64,000 bases of DNA from Vulcanimicrobiota bacterium (GTDB lineage: Bacteria; Vulcanimicrobiota; Vulcanimicrobiia; Vulcanimicrobiales; Vulcanimicrobiaceae). Where the stretch lies: NCBI GenBank assembly GCA_013036105.1, contig JAAXCX010000002.1:1-64000 (forward strand), given 5' to 3'. Numbering within the stretch: the stretch's first letter is position 1; each line of letters opens with the position of its first letter. The notes beneath the pieces are model-generated. The model was not told the DNA's origin. It did not search any database and was given only the letters and a program-made list of their open reading frames with translations. Below are positions 26,494 to 34,921 of this stretch, piece by piece. Both the position numbers and the translations under genes were made by a program.

Positions 26494-27363
26494 TTACATC
26501 CCAAGCCTAGCGACGACGTCGATTTGCTTCAGTTGCAACCTTGCCTGTAGTTGGCGCACGGCGCTCGCTCGAGAGTAACCCTGCTGCCGCATGATCGCAT
26601 ACTCTTCGGCGCCGCGGTTCGTCGCGGCAACCATCATGCCGGCGCGCAACGACGTCATTGGACGCCGCGTTATTCCGGCGTTCCTACAACGGAAACTTAT
26701 CGCGCCCTCACCACGCCGCAGGCCCAGTCTACGGGTCGTGATCCGTCCGTGCCAGCATGCGCGAATGAGCGCAGGCTCTTCGTCATCGAGCCGTCGTAAA
26801 TAACGCTCCATAGCCGAAACCACGCAATAGCGAGTGTCGTGATACCGACCAAAGGTAACGGGCCGCTTGCGCCTCCCATACCAGACATCCAGCACCATTC
26901 CGCGCGGATCGATGCGGACGTCGCCGCGATCGAGCTTTGCCATTGCCGGCGACGACACTCGACCACTATAGGATAGCAACACGAGCAGCTTATCTCGGGC
27001 TCCCCGGGGCGAATCTGGAATGCCGTTGATGACTGTAGCCAAATCATGCGTCAGGCATGGACTGATGTCGGGCACGCGACAGCGGCGCTGCGCTCGGCGC
27101 AGCTCGTCGAGCAGCGCTTCGTCCGCCGGATCATCGACGCCGGCTTCCAAATGCCAGCGCCGCACGGCCGCGACAACATGTCGTAGTGTGCCCGCCGTGA
27201 CACGCGCGGGCATATCTCCAATGTAGGCGCGGAGCGCTTCGACCGTCGTCGGTAGAACTGGAAATGAATGCTGCGCGCAATAACGCTCCCAGTTGCGCAG
27301 GCAGTCCGACTCGTTCTTGCGAGATTTCGGGCTGAGCGCAGCCAGGTGCAGAAGGGCTTTCAC
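26494..27363 (-). CDS. Tyrosine-recombinase-like protein lacking the catalytic tyrosine
   Basis: 289 aa. Start GTG at 27363 overlaps the stop of the upstream recombinase gene (GTGA), so the longer open frame upstream is discarded. The N-terminal SAM-like core-binding domain (KSRKNESDCLRNWERYC...) and the catalytic fold (ARDKLLVLLSYSGRVSS, RRPMTSLRAGMMVAAT, QQGYSRASAVRQLQ) are recognisable. The C-terminal position normally occupied by the nucleophilic Tyr holds Leu, and the H-x-x-R motif is degenerate. Probably a catalytically dead partner of the upstream recombinase. Confidence 0.65.
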   Translation of the reverse strand: MKALLHLAALSPKSRKNESDCLRNWERYCAQHSFPVLPTTVEALRAYIGDMPARVTAGTLRHVVAAVRRWHLEAGVDDPADEALLDELRRAQRRCRVPDISPCLTHDLATVINGIPDSPRGARDKLLVLLSYSGRVSSPAMAKLDRGDVRIDPRGMVLDVWYGRRKRPVTFGRYHDTRYCVVSAMERYLRRLDDEEPALIRACWHGRITTRRLGLRRGEGAISFRCRNAGITRRPMTSLRAGMMVAATNRGAEEYAIMRQQGYSRASAVRQLQARLQLKQIDVVARLGM

Positions 27364-28343
27364 GGCAGAATTAGCGATGTCAGGCTTTGGTGGAACGGCA
27401 CCGGCCGATCGTCGACATAGATCTGCGTGGTCTCCGGGAACTTGTGGCGCAGATGGATACGAGCTTGATCTATCGTTGCGCCGTTCTCGAGCAGCGTCGT
27501 CGCGCACCCACGGCGAGCGGAGTACGGTGTGATTCTGCCTTTTATTCCGATGCGCCGTGCGTAGCGATCGAAGATCAGCGCGATGGTACTCCCGCCCAGA
27601 GCGCGGGTTCCAACGACGCGATCCTTGTTGTCGATTCGGCGAAAGACGTAACCCGAGTCGATCTTCGCCAGCCACAGCCAACGCTGGAGCGCCAGCATCG
27701 GGCATAAGTCGCCCTGCGCTGACGCCAGAGTCAACCGCTTGGGTTCGTTGAATGCACATTTGGCCGTCGGAATGGTCAGAATTAAGCCAAGCTTGCGAAA
27801 GTCTAAGTGTTCGCGGCGCATCCAGCGCGCCTCGCTCGGGCGCAGCGCCGCGGCAAAGCAAATGAGCACCATCGCCAAGTCGCGCGCGGCGCGATTGGGA
27901 GATTCGAGTGCGATCGCGGCGCACATTGCGCGTACGTCCTCGGTCGAGAGCGGCGTGGCGTGCTGAGTGGTGTGCATATGCCGCAGCGCATGGCAGAAGA
28001 TCGATATCTCACGGCTGCGCGGCAACTCATAGTTGTTGGTCCGGTGCCAGCACCCGATCGGGCTCAGCTGCGCAAGCGTGTCGGGGATGCCGTGCCCGAT
28101 ATCTTGCAGGTAGCGCAGATAGAGGAGCACGGTCTCGGCACTGGCCGGCAGCGGACACAACCCGTTCTCAATACACCACTGGATGAAGAGGGCCAGTGCC
28201 GCAATGTACTTGTCGACGGTACCGGGCGAGTGCGTGCGGGACCGCCGCCGCCGTAGTGCCCGCGGGATCTTTTCGAGCGCCAAAATTTCCGTGGCGGTGC
28301 GCAGCAGCTCGCTGCACGGGAAGGGATCGCGGTTAAACCACAT
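27360..28343 (-). CDS. Tyrosine recombinase/integrase
   Basis: 327 aa. Core-binding N-terminal domain (about 35-125), then a catalytic domain with Arg168 (ALRPSEARW), YSARRG (Arg277, with Tyr in place of the usual His), His300 (LRH) and nucleophile Tyr309 (TTQIYVD). Upstream lies a 37-bp inverted repeat at 28451-28487 and a 12-bp direct repeat, candidate recombination or arm sites. Coupled to a second recombinase-like gene. Probably mobilises the surrounding island or inverts a segment. Confidence 0.8.
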   Translation of the reverse strand: MWFNRDPFPCSELLRTATEILALEKIPRALRRRRSRTHSPGTVDKYIAALALFIQWCIENGLCPLPASAETVLLYLRYLQDIGHGIPDTLAQLSPIGCWHRTNNYELPRSREISIFCHALRHMHTTQHATPLSTEDVRAMCAAIALESPNRAARDLAMVLICFAAALRPSEARWMRREHLDFRKLGLILTIPTAKCAFNEPKRLTLASAQGDLCPMLALQRWLWLAKIDSGYVFRRIDNKDRVVGTRALGGSTIALIFDRYARRIGIKGRITPYSARRGCATTLLENGATIDQARIHLRHKFPETTQIYVDDRPVPFHQSLTSLILP

Positions 28344-28396
28344 AGTGTTCTCCTTTTTCGGTTACGTGAATGGTCTGGCCCGAAAAAGCGAGGACG

Positions 28397-28598
28397 GTCG
28401 CGACACATGCCGCCGACCTTTCTAAGTGAAAGGCGGATGACTCGCGGCGTTATGTCAGGTAGCACAATAATTATGCTACACGACATAGTTCTCGTCCTCG
28501 TGTTTCGGATGGGTATTTCGGCCCGGGGAATAGCGAGCCGACCTGTTTTGGGGCCGCTCGTAATCGTCACTGTAAATTTAGGAACAGTCGCGACACAT
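28397..28598. repeat. 12-bp direct repeat GTCGCGACACAT (two copies, 190 bp apart)
   Basis: Perfect copies at 28397-28408 and 28587-28598 flank the inverted repeat upstream of the integrase gene. The core TCGCGA is itself palindromic. They could be arm-type integrase sites or regulator boxes. Confidence 0.5.
28451..28487. repeat. 37-bp inverted repeat upstream of integrase, possible crossover site
   Basis: 14-base arms beginning TATGTC and ending GACATA, with two mismatches, surround a 9-base A/T-rich spacer (CAATAATTA). Two opposed arms around a short A/T spacer is the geometry of a tyrosine-recombinase core site, although the arms are slightly long. It could instead be an operator for the integrase promoter. 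The rest of 28344-28615 holds no gene. Confidence 0.5.
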
Positions 28599-28615
28599 AG
28601 CAAACGCGATCGGCT

Positions 28616-28903
28616 ATGGCCGAAAAATCGGGAATCGGTCGCAAAAAGGGCGGGCTCGAGCGTGACCTCGGCGCCGGCAACGGCAAGCCCGCTCTTTCGA
28701 CCGGAGCGCAACCCGCGCGACAGCATGTTGGTGGCGCACCGTTACCAATTCGGCCTATGGTTTTGACCGCGGATCCAGAGCGCATTGCGCACTCGCTGCG
28801 CGTGCTCGATCTGCTTGAGACCATTGACAGGAATGTTAGGGCCGACGCACCGCAGGTCGCAGCCGGCGAACCGGAACCCGCGCAACGCAAGCGCGCCTCG
28901 TAG
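28616..28903 (+). CDS. Hypothetical protein near integrase (weak)
   Basis: 95 aa from an ATG without a clear ribosome site. Basic, Gly/Ala/Pro-rich N-terminal half and an amphipathic helix RIAHSLRVLDLLETIDR. No family recognised. Position between the integrase promoter and an excisionase-like gene would fit a small island accessory protein, but it could be spurious. Confidence 0.35.
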   Translation: MAEKSGIGRKKGGLERDLGAGNGKPALSTGAQPARQHVGGAPLPIRPMVLTADPERIAHSLRVLDLLETIDRNVRADAPQVAAGEPEPAQRKRAS

Positions 28904-28960
28904 GTCCGTGTACGAAATCTTCACGCGATCACTTTGCTCGCCTTACCGTCAGCGCGCAAA

Positions 28961-29010
28961 CCGCATGCGACCATATGCAACCGTACACCGCCATACGCGG
29001 CCGTGAACTA
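28961..29010. repeat. Decamer-phased array (CCRYA-type), excisionase-arm-like
   Basis: Five consecutive 10-bp units at 28961, 28971, 28981, 28991 and 29001 each begin CCG or CCA and continue Y-A or similar (CCGCATGCGA, CCATATGCAA, CCGTACACCG, CCATACGCGG, then a weaker CCGTGAACTA). Ten-base phasing puts all units on one face of the helix. They lie immediately upstream of the excisionase-like gene and may bind it. Confidence 0.4.
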
Positions 29011-29012
29011 TT

Positions 29013-29570
29013 GTGAAACATTACAAAAGGCCCCGAAACCGGGACAAGAGCCTCGTCCTCACCGTGCGTCAGGTGATGGAGTATCTCGACCTCTCGATGC
29101 CCTCGGTCTACGCCGCCCTTTACCGACGTGATTTCCCGGCTGAAAAAGTGGGCGGCATCTGGCTGATAAAAAAGGTGCCGTTTTTCGAGCGGTTCGGCTG
29201 GCCTAGGGGACGCCGCCCCAAGAACCTTGGTCCCGCCCCTGCCGCGAGCGCCGGCGGTGCGCCTATCCTAAAGGAAGACGGCCCCCCCCGATTTTGGGCG
29301 TGTCCGTTGCCCGACGCCTCTGGGGGCCTTATAGTACCCTCGGGCCGCCCGTCGGCTCAGCAGAGGGGTATGCCAAAGTTCAGAGAGGATCCGGAATGGC
29401 TATCCGCTGCGCAGGTTGCTGCGCAGCTCGGCTGCGGTCGCCGTTACGTTTGCGACCGCCTCTGCGGCGATGATCTCATCCGTTACGAAAAGCACGGCCG
29501 CGTCTACCGATTTCGGCAGGAATGGATCGACGACTATCGCCGCAGCGTCACGCACCTCCCTGCCGCTTGA
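29013..29570 (+). CDS. Excisionase-like protein with two helix-turn-helix units
   Basis: 185 aa from a GTG. An AlpA/excisionase-type HTH lies at the N-terminus (LTVRQVMEYLDLSMPSVYAALYRRDF then PAEKVGGIWLI). A second, related unit fills the C-terminus (WLSAAQVAAQLGCGRRYVC ... YEKHGRVYRFRQEWIDDY). The 55-residue linker is Pro/Gly-rich. An ATG at 29370 with a good AGAGGGG site suggests that the second unit may also be made alone, or that two ancestral genes have fused. Likely directs excision or transcription of the neighbouring integrase. Confidence 0.65.
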   Translation: MKHYKRPRNRDKSLVLTVRQVMEYLDLSMPSVYAALYRRDFPAEKVGGIWLIKKVPFFERFGWPRGRRPKNLGPAPAASAGGAPILKEDGPPRFWACPLPDASGGLIVPSGRPSAQQRGMPKFREDPEWLSAAQVAAQLGCGRRYVCDRLCGDDLIRYEKHGRVYRFRQEWIDDYRRSVTHLPAA

Positions 29571-29696
29571 GAAAACGCCCATCGAGACCCATTTTGAGGT
29601 TTTTTGATCACACCCCATATTTTGTGGGAGGAGCTCCTGTTAAGGCACAATATATAGTAGATATCTAGATGTTATAATCGTTCTGTGGGAACGGCT

Positions 29697-29924
29697 ATGG
29701 GGGTGAAACAGCCAATGAAAGCTGCCAAGCACCGATTCTCAATGGAGGCGATCGAAAAGGTCTATTGCGACCTGGGCTTATCAAAAGACACGTCGGCGCG
29801 CGAGCAGACCGGGAAACTGAAACCACCTGTCGCGCCGATACCGTCACAACAACCCGTCGCTGATCAGGCTCCTATCTTCATGCCCGGACTGTCTACGAAT
29901 ACCGCTAAGCGTACTGATCGGTAA
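29697..29924 (+). CDS. Small hypothetical protein upstream of Clp-fold protease
   Basis: 75 aa from the ATG at 29697 (an in-frame GTG at 29685 is possible). Basic N-terminus with helix MEAIEKVYCDLGL, then a Pro-rich tail. A TATAAT at 29673-29678 could be its promoter -10. Nine bases separate its stop from the GTG of the following Clp-fold protein gene, so they are co-transcribed. Confidence 0.5.
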   Translation: MGVKQPMKAAKHRFSMEAIEKVYCDLGLSKDTSAREQTGKLKPPVAPIPSQQPVADQAPIFMPGLSTNTAKRTDR

Positions 29925-29933
29925 CTGAAACCC

Positions 29934-30818
29934 GTGGCCGGGTGGAAGGACGTAGCGGACCGTATCGCCGAGCAGGGTACTGTCCAGGATATTGTAAGGC
30001 GCGAGAATCTTCGCGCCCTTTTTGATCATACAGGCCGCAACGTGATCGCTTATTACTCAAGTTGGTTGCAAAAACAAGGTCTGCAAATTCCCGGCGAACA
30101 GTTCATTATCACGGATGCCGACAAGAGCGGCTTCATGGCCGCCACACACGGCATGGATAAAGCCAAAGGTCTCGATCTCATCCTGCACACACCCGGCGGA
30201 GATGTTGGCGCAACAGAGTCTCTGGGCGATTATCTTCGGGGTCTTTTCGATGCCAATATTCGTGTGATTGTGCCTCAGCTCGCCATGTCTGGCGGAACGA
30301 TGCTCGCGTGCCTCGGAAACGAAATTCTAATGGGCAAACATTCGAGTTTGGGGCCTATTGGCCCGCAGTTTGGAGGCATTGATGCTCAGGAAATTGTGGA
30401 CGAGTTTAATAAGGCTTGCGCGGAAGCCGCCGCGAACCCAGCGACGATCCCGATCTGGCAAGTTATCATCCAGAAGTACCCGCCTGCCTTTGTCGGCACT
30501 TGCGCGCATGCGATTGAGTGGTCTAAAGAAATCGCGCAGCGATGGCTTGCAACAGGCATGGTGGACAGGAGAAAAGCACGCAAGATAGCTCTAAAGCTGC
30601 GGAATATTCCTTCACATACGCATCATATATCTGGTCCAGAGGCCCAAAAATTAGGGCTTAACGTTACGGCATTAGAGGATGATAACAAACTGCAAGACTT
30701 GGTCTTAACGGTGCATCACTGCTATATACAAAGCCTCGCAGCAAGCAATGTTACCAAAATAACGGAAAATCACGACGGATTGGCAGTTGTTTCTGACTTC
30801 ACGCTTTTGAGGCGTTAG
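29934..30818 (+). CDS. SDH-family Clp-fold serine proteinase
   Basis: 294 aa from a GTG. The Clp-protease-fold region shows LILHTPGG (about 83-89), nucleophile Ser119 in AMSGGTMLA, and HSSLGPIGPQ (about 136-145), which fits the SDH/SppA-like ClpP-class family (PF01972-type). No signal peptide or transmembrane helix is evident, so it is cytoplasmic. Such proteins cut peptides or small proteins, and members occur in defence islands. It is preceded by a small hypothetical gene in the same unit. Confidence 0.8.
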   Translation: MAGWKDVADRIAEQGTVQDIVRRENLRALFDHTGRNVIAYYSSWLQKQGLQIPGEQFIITDADKSGFMAATHGMDKAKGLDLILHTPGGDVGATESLGDYLRGLFDANIRVIVPQLAMSGGTMLACLGNEILMGKHSSLGPIGPQFGGIDAQEIVDEFNKACAEAAANPATIPIWQVIIQKYPPAFVGTCAHAIEWSKEIAQRWLATGMVDRRKARKIALKLRNIPSHTHHISGPEAQKLGLNVTALEDDNKLQDLVLTVHHCYIQSLAASNVTKITENHDGLAVVSDFTLLRR

Positions 30819-30987
30819 GTCGCCTTACAGCTTCTTCCAGCGCGCCAGCGCGCCAGCCTTAGCGATCTTGGATCGGTTCCTCAGCGCTGAGCTTCTTAGC
30901 CCTGGCCCTAGCCGTCCTAAGCCCACCTAGCCTGCGCATTCGACCCAAGCAGACAGCGGGGAGCCCGCCGGATCCTTGGAGAGTCTC

Positions 30988-31018
30988 AGGGCCAACCGCT
31001 TGGAAGGCGGCGGGCCCT
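30988..31018. other. Strong hairpin in gene-free stretch 30819-31205
   Basis: AGGGCC pairs with GGCCCT and, inside, CCGC with GCGG, around a 7-base loop. It is the most structured part of a 387-base stretch in which I see no gene. The loop with a GGA triplet resembles a tRNA-Ser anticodon arm, but acceptor and T-arms are missing. It may act as a bidirectional terminator between the convergent 29934 and 31206 genes. Confidence 0.35.
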
Positions 31019-31205
31019 GAACCCCGATGCTACCGGTAGCCTCTACACCCTCTATCGGTCGTTTCGTCACGATCGCTTTCGGCCGACTCCTTCATGTCCG
31101 CCGCGCGTGTAGCGTGGTATTTACACGAGACGCCTAGGCGCTTTTCGCATGCGTCGTGCTGACTTCGTAAGTGGCCAGCCAGGACGCTTCTTAAACCCCG
31201 GTTGG

Positions 31206-31928
31206 TTAGGTGGGCTCTTCCTCTTCGCGCATTAACGAGAAGACCGCAGCGTGGGAGGCGCCGTCGTGCCATTGGCATCGCACTAGGAAGCGAAGATTGC
31301 GAACGCACGCGGACCAAGCGAGCATGGCGGTATCCTGTGGCAATTCAAACCCCAAAATCAATTGCTCGCGAATCTGCTTCAGAGCGGCTAGGCACGAGCG
31401 CGCCTGCACGGCAGCCAAGACTAACATCAAGCGGTCGGCGTAGGGAAGTGTAATCGCCAAGAGCTTCGGGTCGCTGCCGCAGTGCACGATCAGATAGCGC
31501 TGGCCCAAGGCCTCTTCGACCCGACCGTCACGAAAGATATCATAGTCGACTACGTACCCTGGTTGTCCGTGCCGCGCAAACTGCGCATCTGCTATCGTGC
31601 GGCAGACGTTCGCCGCCGTCTGCTGGCTTTTTTCGTCGGAGAAGACCACGATAAGACCGTTCGTGATTCCGCTCACCAGAGTTGACATCTTCTCCCAGGC
31701 GCCACAGTACTGCGTTTGCAGTTTATACTCGTCGGCGCGCCGCTCGGCTTCTCGACGAAGCACCGCAGCGCGGGTGGCAGTCGCGGGTGTAATTAAGGGA
31801 AACCGGCGCCTGCGCGCCGCGCCGAGTGGAGGATGTTGACCAGGCCCGGGCGAGAGCGGGGGCGGTTTCATTGGAGGGCGCTGCAGGCTCTCTTGTGGTG
31901 ACTTGCGACTATTGGAATAACCGTTCAC
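31206..31928 (-). CDS. Hypothetical protein, paralogue of remnant at 34.6 kb
   Basis: 240 aa. Proline-rich N-terminal 50 residues, then a conserved-looking region (MSTLVSGITNGLIVVFSDEK, VCRTIADAQFARHG, YDIFRDGRVEEALG) and a helical C-terminus. No known domain. A degenerate DNA copy of the same region occurs at 34618-34778, so the gene belongs to a duplicated family in this island. It is convergent with the Clp-fold protease. Confidence 0.6.
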   Translation of the reverse strand: MNGYSNSRKSPQESLQRPPMKPPPLSPGPGQHPPLGAARRRRFPLITPATATRAAVLRREAERRADEYKLQTQYCGAWEKMSTLVSGITNGLIVVFSDEKSQQTAANVCRTIADAQFARHGQPGYVVDYDIFRDGRVEEALGQRYLIVHCGSDPKLLAITLPYADRLMLVLAAVQARSCLAALKQIREQLILGFELPQDTAMLAWSACVRNLRFLVRCQWHDGASHAAVFSLMREEEEPT

Positions 31929-32008
31929 TCATGACCTCGACGTAAACCAATTAAGCCGCGGATGGAATCCTTCCCTGCTGTAGGCGCATCAAAAGAGCGG
32001 GCGCAGTA

Positions 32009-32299
32009 TCAAAATGGATTAGTAAGCTCGCTTAAAATCGCCTCGGCTATCCGCTCAGGCTTTTCGTCCGCGCCCAGGTAATGATTCGGTTGACGAGGTT
32101 GTAGGCACCGATCTCCTTTGGCGTTCAATTCGTAACGCTGGCGCGCTATGATAAAGCGAAATGGGTTGTTTGCCGGTGCCTCGGACAACTGCACGCGGTT
32201 AAGTTTGCTTTCCCAGATCCAACCGGGCAGCTCCAGGCGTTCATGTGCAGCGCTGCGCAAAATCTCCGCAACCGCGGTCGCCGTTTCGTCAAACTGCAT
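32009..32299 (-). CDS. Hypothetical protein
   Basis: 96 aa, mixed charge, no membrane segment. Contains WIWESKLNRVQLSEAPANNPFR and a C-terminal helix PERIAEAILSELTNPF. It is oriented like the 31206 gene (80 bases apart) and could be its operon partner. No family recognised. It is divergent from the SEFIR gene, with 130 bases between them for promoters. Confidence 0.5.
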   Translation of the reverse strand: MQFDETATAVAEILRSAAHERLELPGWIWESKLNRVQLSEAPANNPFRFIIARQRYELNAKGDRCLQPRQPNHYLGADEKPERIAEAILSELTNPF

Positions 32300-32429
32300 G
32301 GTCCAATTCTACCGCAAGAGCCGCGCTTCCGATAGCAAATGTACCTTTACATGAGGGCCATTCCAAAAAACCCGACGTGCGCGCGGGTCGTAGCATCGCA
32401 TCGGCAGTGAAGGGGTGAAACGGTAGACT

Positions 32430-33665
32430 ATGTCAGCAGAAAACCCTCTGGTCGCGATTTCATACGCGCACGGAGAATACGACCAGCAGATCATCGATTT
32501 GAGCAATCGCCTGAGGGGCGATGGAATCGACTGCGAAATCGACGCATACGATGACGAGCCCGTCCACGGGTGGGGCCGCTGGATGATTAAGATGATGACG
32601 ACCCGCATCGTCCTGGTCGTGCCTTCAGAGGCGTACTTTCGGCGCTATGTCCTCGAGGAAACGACAGGCGTGGGTCAGGGCGTCGCCTTCGAAAGTGGTC
32701 TGCTGTTGCAGCGCGCGATCGAAGCGCAAGGTGGTAGCCATGAGATCATTCCGGTCCTCTTGGACAACGCGGACGTCGCTTACATTCCGGAGTTCCTGCG
32801 CGATGTAGACCGCTACGATCTCAGCGAAGAAAAAGGTTACGAAAGACTTCTGCGGCGCCTGACAAAACAACCGGCGCATCCTCGGCCCCCACTTGGCACT
32901 GTGCCACTCCTTCCGCCTCTGCAGAGTGCTACGTCGGCGCCAAAGATGAGTCCGACGCAGCTAGTTCTCTTCCATTCCGAAGACGCCGGAATATTTGGCA
33001 TGCCGCTTGCCGAGGTTGACCGCGCCGACAAGTTGCGGCTAGTGGTTCTGCCTGATGATCATGCGGACGTTGCGAGGCTTCGAGGACTTGAAAATGAATC
33101 ACGTGCTATTGCACTCGCTTATGGGTCTACCGCTCTGTTTGGGCGCATCAAATCCTTTCGGGAGATTATGAAAGATGGGCATGATAGCGTAGTGCTTGAA
33201 TTGGCTGAGGAAAGATTCGACAACAGTTTTGGAACAGAAATGTCCTACAATAATATCTCTGCCGACGAAATCGCTGAGATGCGAGCTCGCCGCATCTTGC
33301 TCGACGAAAAGCTGCCGTCAAGTCAAGGCAGCAGCATGCTCGATCGACTCAATGACACAACTTTCGAGAGCTTCGTCAGCGGCCGGACGTCAACCGCCAA
33401 CCGACTAGTGGCTAAGAGCTCGCCAATTCCGGTCCTCGTAAGAGGGGCTCAAAATTCCCCGGATTCTCTCGCTGTCGCGCGTCTAATGTGCGTAATGCTC
33501 CTGATCCTAACTGGAGCTGTGGAGCGGATCTTGCGCCTCGACCTGACGTTGGAAGCGGGAGGCGTAAGAGTTGAATTCGAGGGTCGCCGGCACAAAGTCT
33601 ATTCGAATGTGGAAGCGCCGCGCATTGCCGTCTCAGGGATTTGCCCGATTGAAGGAACTAACTGA
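32430..33665 (+). CDS. SEFIR (TIR-like) domain protein
   Basis: 411 aa. Residues 1-140 form a SEFIR domain: VAISYAHGEYDQQIIDLSNRL, GIDCEIDAYDDEPVHGWGRW, RIVLVVPSEAYFRR and GVAFESGLLLQ. SEFIR/TIR domains are found in bacterial defence proteins that degrade NAD+ or signal during infection. The C-terminal 250 residues (after a Pro-rich linker near 150) are unassigned and may sense the trigger. A membrane protein gene follows at 33815; whether it is a partner is inference. Confidence 0.8.
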   Translation: MSAENPLVAISYAHGEYDQQIIDLSNRLRGDGIDCEIDAYDDEPVHGWGRWMIKMMTTRIVLVVPSEAYFRRYVLEETTGVGQGVAFESGLLLQRAIEAQGGSHEIIPVLLDNADVAYIPEFLRDVDRYDLSEEKGYERLLRRLTKQPAHPRPPLGTVPLLPPLQSATSAPKMSPTQLVLFHSEDAGIFGMPLAEVDRADKLRLVVLPDDHADVARLRGLENESRAIALAYGSTALFGRIKSFREIMKDGHDSVVLELAEERFDNSFGTEMSYNNISADEIAEMRARRILLDEKLPSSQGSSMLDRLNDTTFESFVSGRTSTANRLVAKSSPIPVLVRGAQNSPDSLAVARLMCVMLLILTGAVERILRLDLTLEAGGVRVEFEGRRHKVYSNVEAPRIAVSGICPIEGTN

Positions 33666-33814
33666 ATTGAGAGATTCGCCAAAGCTAGCGTCTGGAGCTC
33701 GCGTCGGCATTACCATTGGCGAAATAAGAGAGCCGTAGCTCATCGTAGCGTCTCTCATTTCCCTTAGAAAGGACGATTCCACACGTGGAAACCAGAAAAC
33801 CGAGGCGCACTTAA

Positions 33815-34573
33815 ATGAAGCCGGCACTGCTCGCATTTGGCGCCGTGGTCTCATATTTCATCGCAACGTTTGAGGCGTTCTTGCTTCTCAGCGGCGAATA
33901 CATCGGCTCGCCCACCGCGCTGTTCTTCCACTATGGCCTTTTTACGGCGATGACTGCGGTTGCGCTCCATTGTACGGCATTTGGCTGGCCGGTATGGTTT
34001 GAAACGCCGATGAGTAAACGGTTACCGAAATATATCGCATATGCGAATATCGCCGTCTTGACGTTCGGGCTGTTCCAGATTGCAACTGCCGCGCCAGTCT
34101 ATCGCCTTTACCTAACCTCGCTTTGGGGGACGGAAGATCAGATCGCACAAAATATTTCGGTTCTTGCTAAGAGCGAAGTAACCCAATTTTGCGGAAAAGG
34201 ACCGCTGGATACCATCGCGGGTCCGTCGAGATGGATCACCTATTATCCGGAAGCGTACTGTAAGAAGCTAAAGAGTGTATCGGCGCCTAACAACCTCAAC
34301 AAAATACGCGCGCTTGCTCATGACTCGGAGTTTCTCAAGCAAATCGTCATCCGGTTTGAAACGACCAACAACGGTGAGTTCTACCAAAACACATACCAAA
34401 ATCCCATCGCCGCTGACGTGAGGCACTTGAGCCAACTCCGTACGCTCAGCACCTACTCGGCAAACCCTCTATCAGACGCAAGGGAAAAGGTGGTTGCCCT
34501 CATCCTCCTACCGATCGGAATTGGTCTAGCGGCACTAAAGACCTCACTAGAGCTGTTTGGCAACCTTAACTAG
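33815..34573 (+). CDS. Hypothetical membrane protein
   Basis: 252 aa with about four hydrophobic helices: residues 4-28, 36-60, 74-96 and a C-terminal one near 225-248. A soluble loop of about 110 residues with four Cys (QFCGKG, EAYCKK) lies between the third and fourth helices and probably faces the periplasm. It follows the SEFIR gene after 149 bases in the same orientation. No family recognised. Confidence 0.55.
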   Translation: MKPALLAFGAVVSYFIATFEAFLLLSGEYIGSPTALFFHYGLFTAMTAVALHCTAFGWPVWFETPMSKRLPKYIAYANIAVLTFGLFQIATAAPVYRLYLTSLWGTEDQIAQNISVLAKSEVTQFCGKGPLDTIAGPSRWITYYPEAYCKKLKSVSAPNNLNKIRALAHDSEFLKQIVIRFETTNNGEFYQNTYQNPIAADVRHLSQLRTLSTYSANPLSDAREKVVALILLPIGIGLAALKTSLELFGNLN

Positions 34574-34617
34574 GCGTCGGCGATACCCTAAGCCGGCCAT
34601 TGAACGCGCCGGCCGCC

Positions 34618-34778
34618 CGCGAGTCGTGCAAACTGCGCATTTGCTGCGGCGCGATAGACCGTAGCGCCACGTCCCGCCTCTTTTGTCTCCAAATCACAAC
34701 CAAGCCGTTCGTGAGTCCACTCGGCAGGGACGACATCTTCTGCCGGACGCGCAGTACTACTTTTGCAGTTCATAATCG
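34618..34778 (-). pseudogene. Degenerate copy of the 31206-31928 gene
   Basis: About 160 bases align, in the same strand sense, with 31573-31729. Shared features are the DNA around GCAAACTGCGCATYTGCT, AAGATGTC, ACGAACGG and AACTGCAAA, and peptides such as A-V/T-x-R-x-x-A-x-A-Q-F-A-R. At least one frameshift separates the two matching peptide parts and an in-frame stop interrupts the start. The rest of 34574-34921 shows no intact gene. Confidence 0.65.
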
Positions 34779-34921
34779 CCACTATCAAATCCGCCGTAGA
34801 AACTGTCGCGGCCAATGAAAGCACTTCATTATGCTACGTGCATTCCTCCGATAAACCGGCGTCCAGGCGCGCAACTCTTTAGCGGCTCGGGAGGTTCGAT
34901 CGTAGTATCAGGGGGTTGGTC

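Noticed and set aside
27364-27924. N-terminal extension of the second recombinase-like frame
   Set aside because: It overlaps the first recombinase gene out of frame and is composition-biased; the GTG overlap with the preceding stop is the better start.
29370-29570. Second HTH unit as a separate gene
   Set aside because: A good ribosome site exists but there is no stop between the two units, so I keep one gene and mention the option there.
30988-31018. tRNA-Ser-like arm with a GGA triplet in the loop
   Set aside because: No acceptor stem pairing, T-arm or D-arm in the right places; only one hairpin is real.
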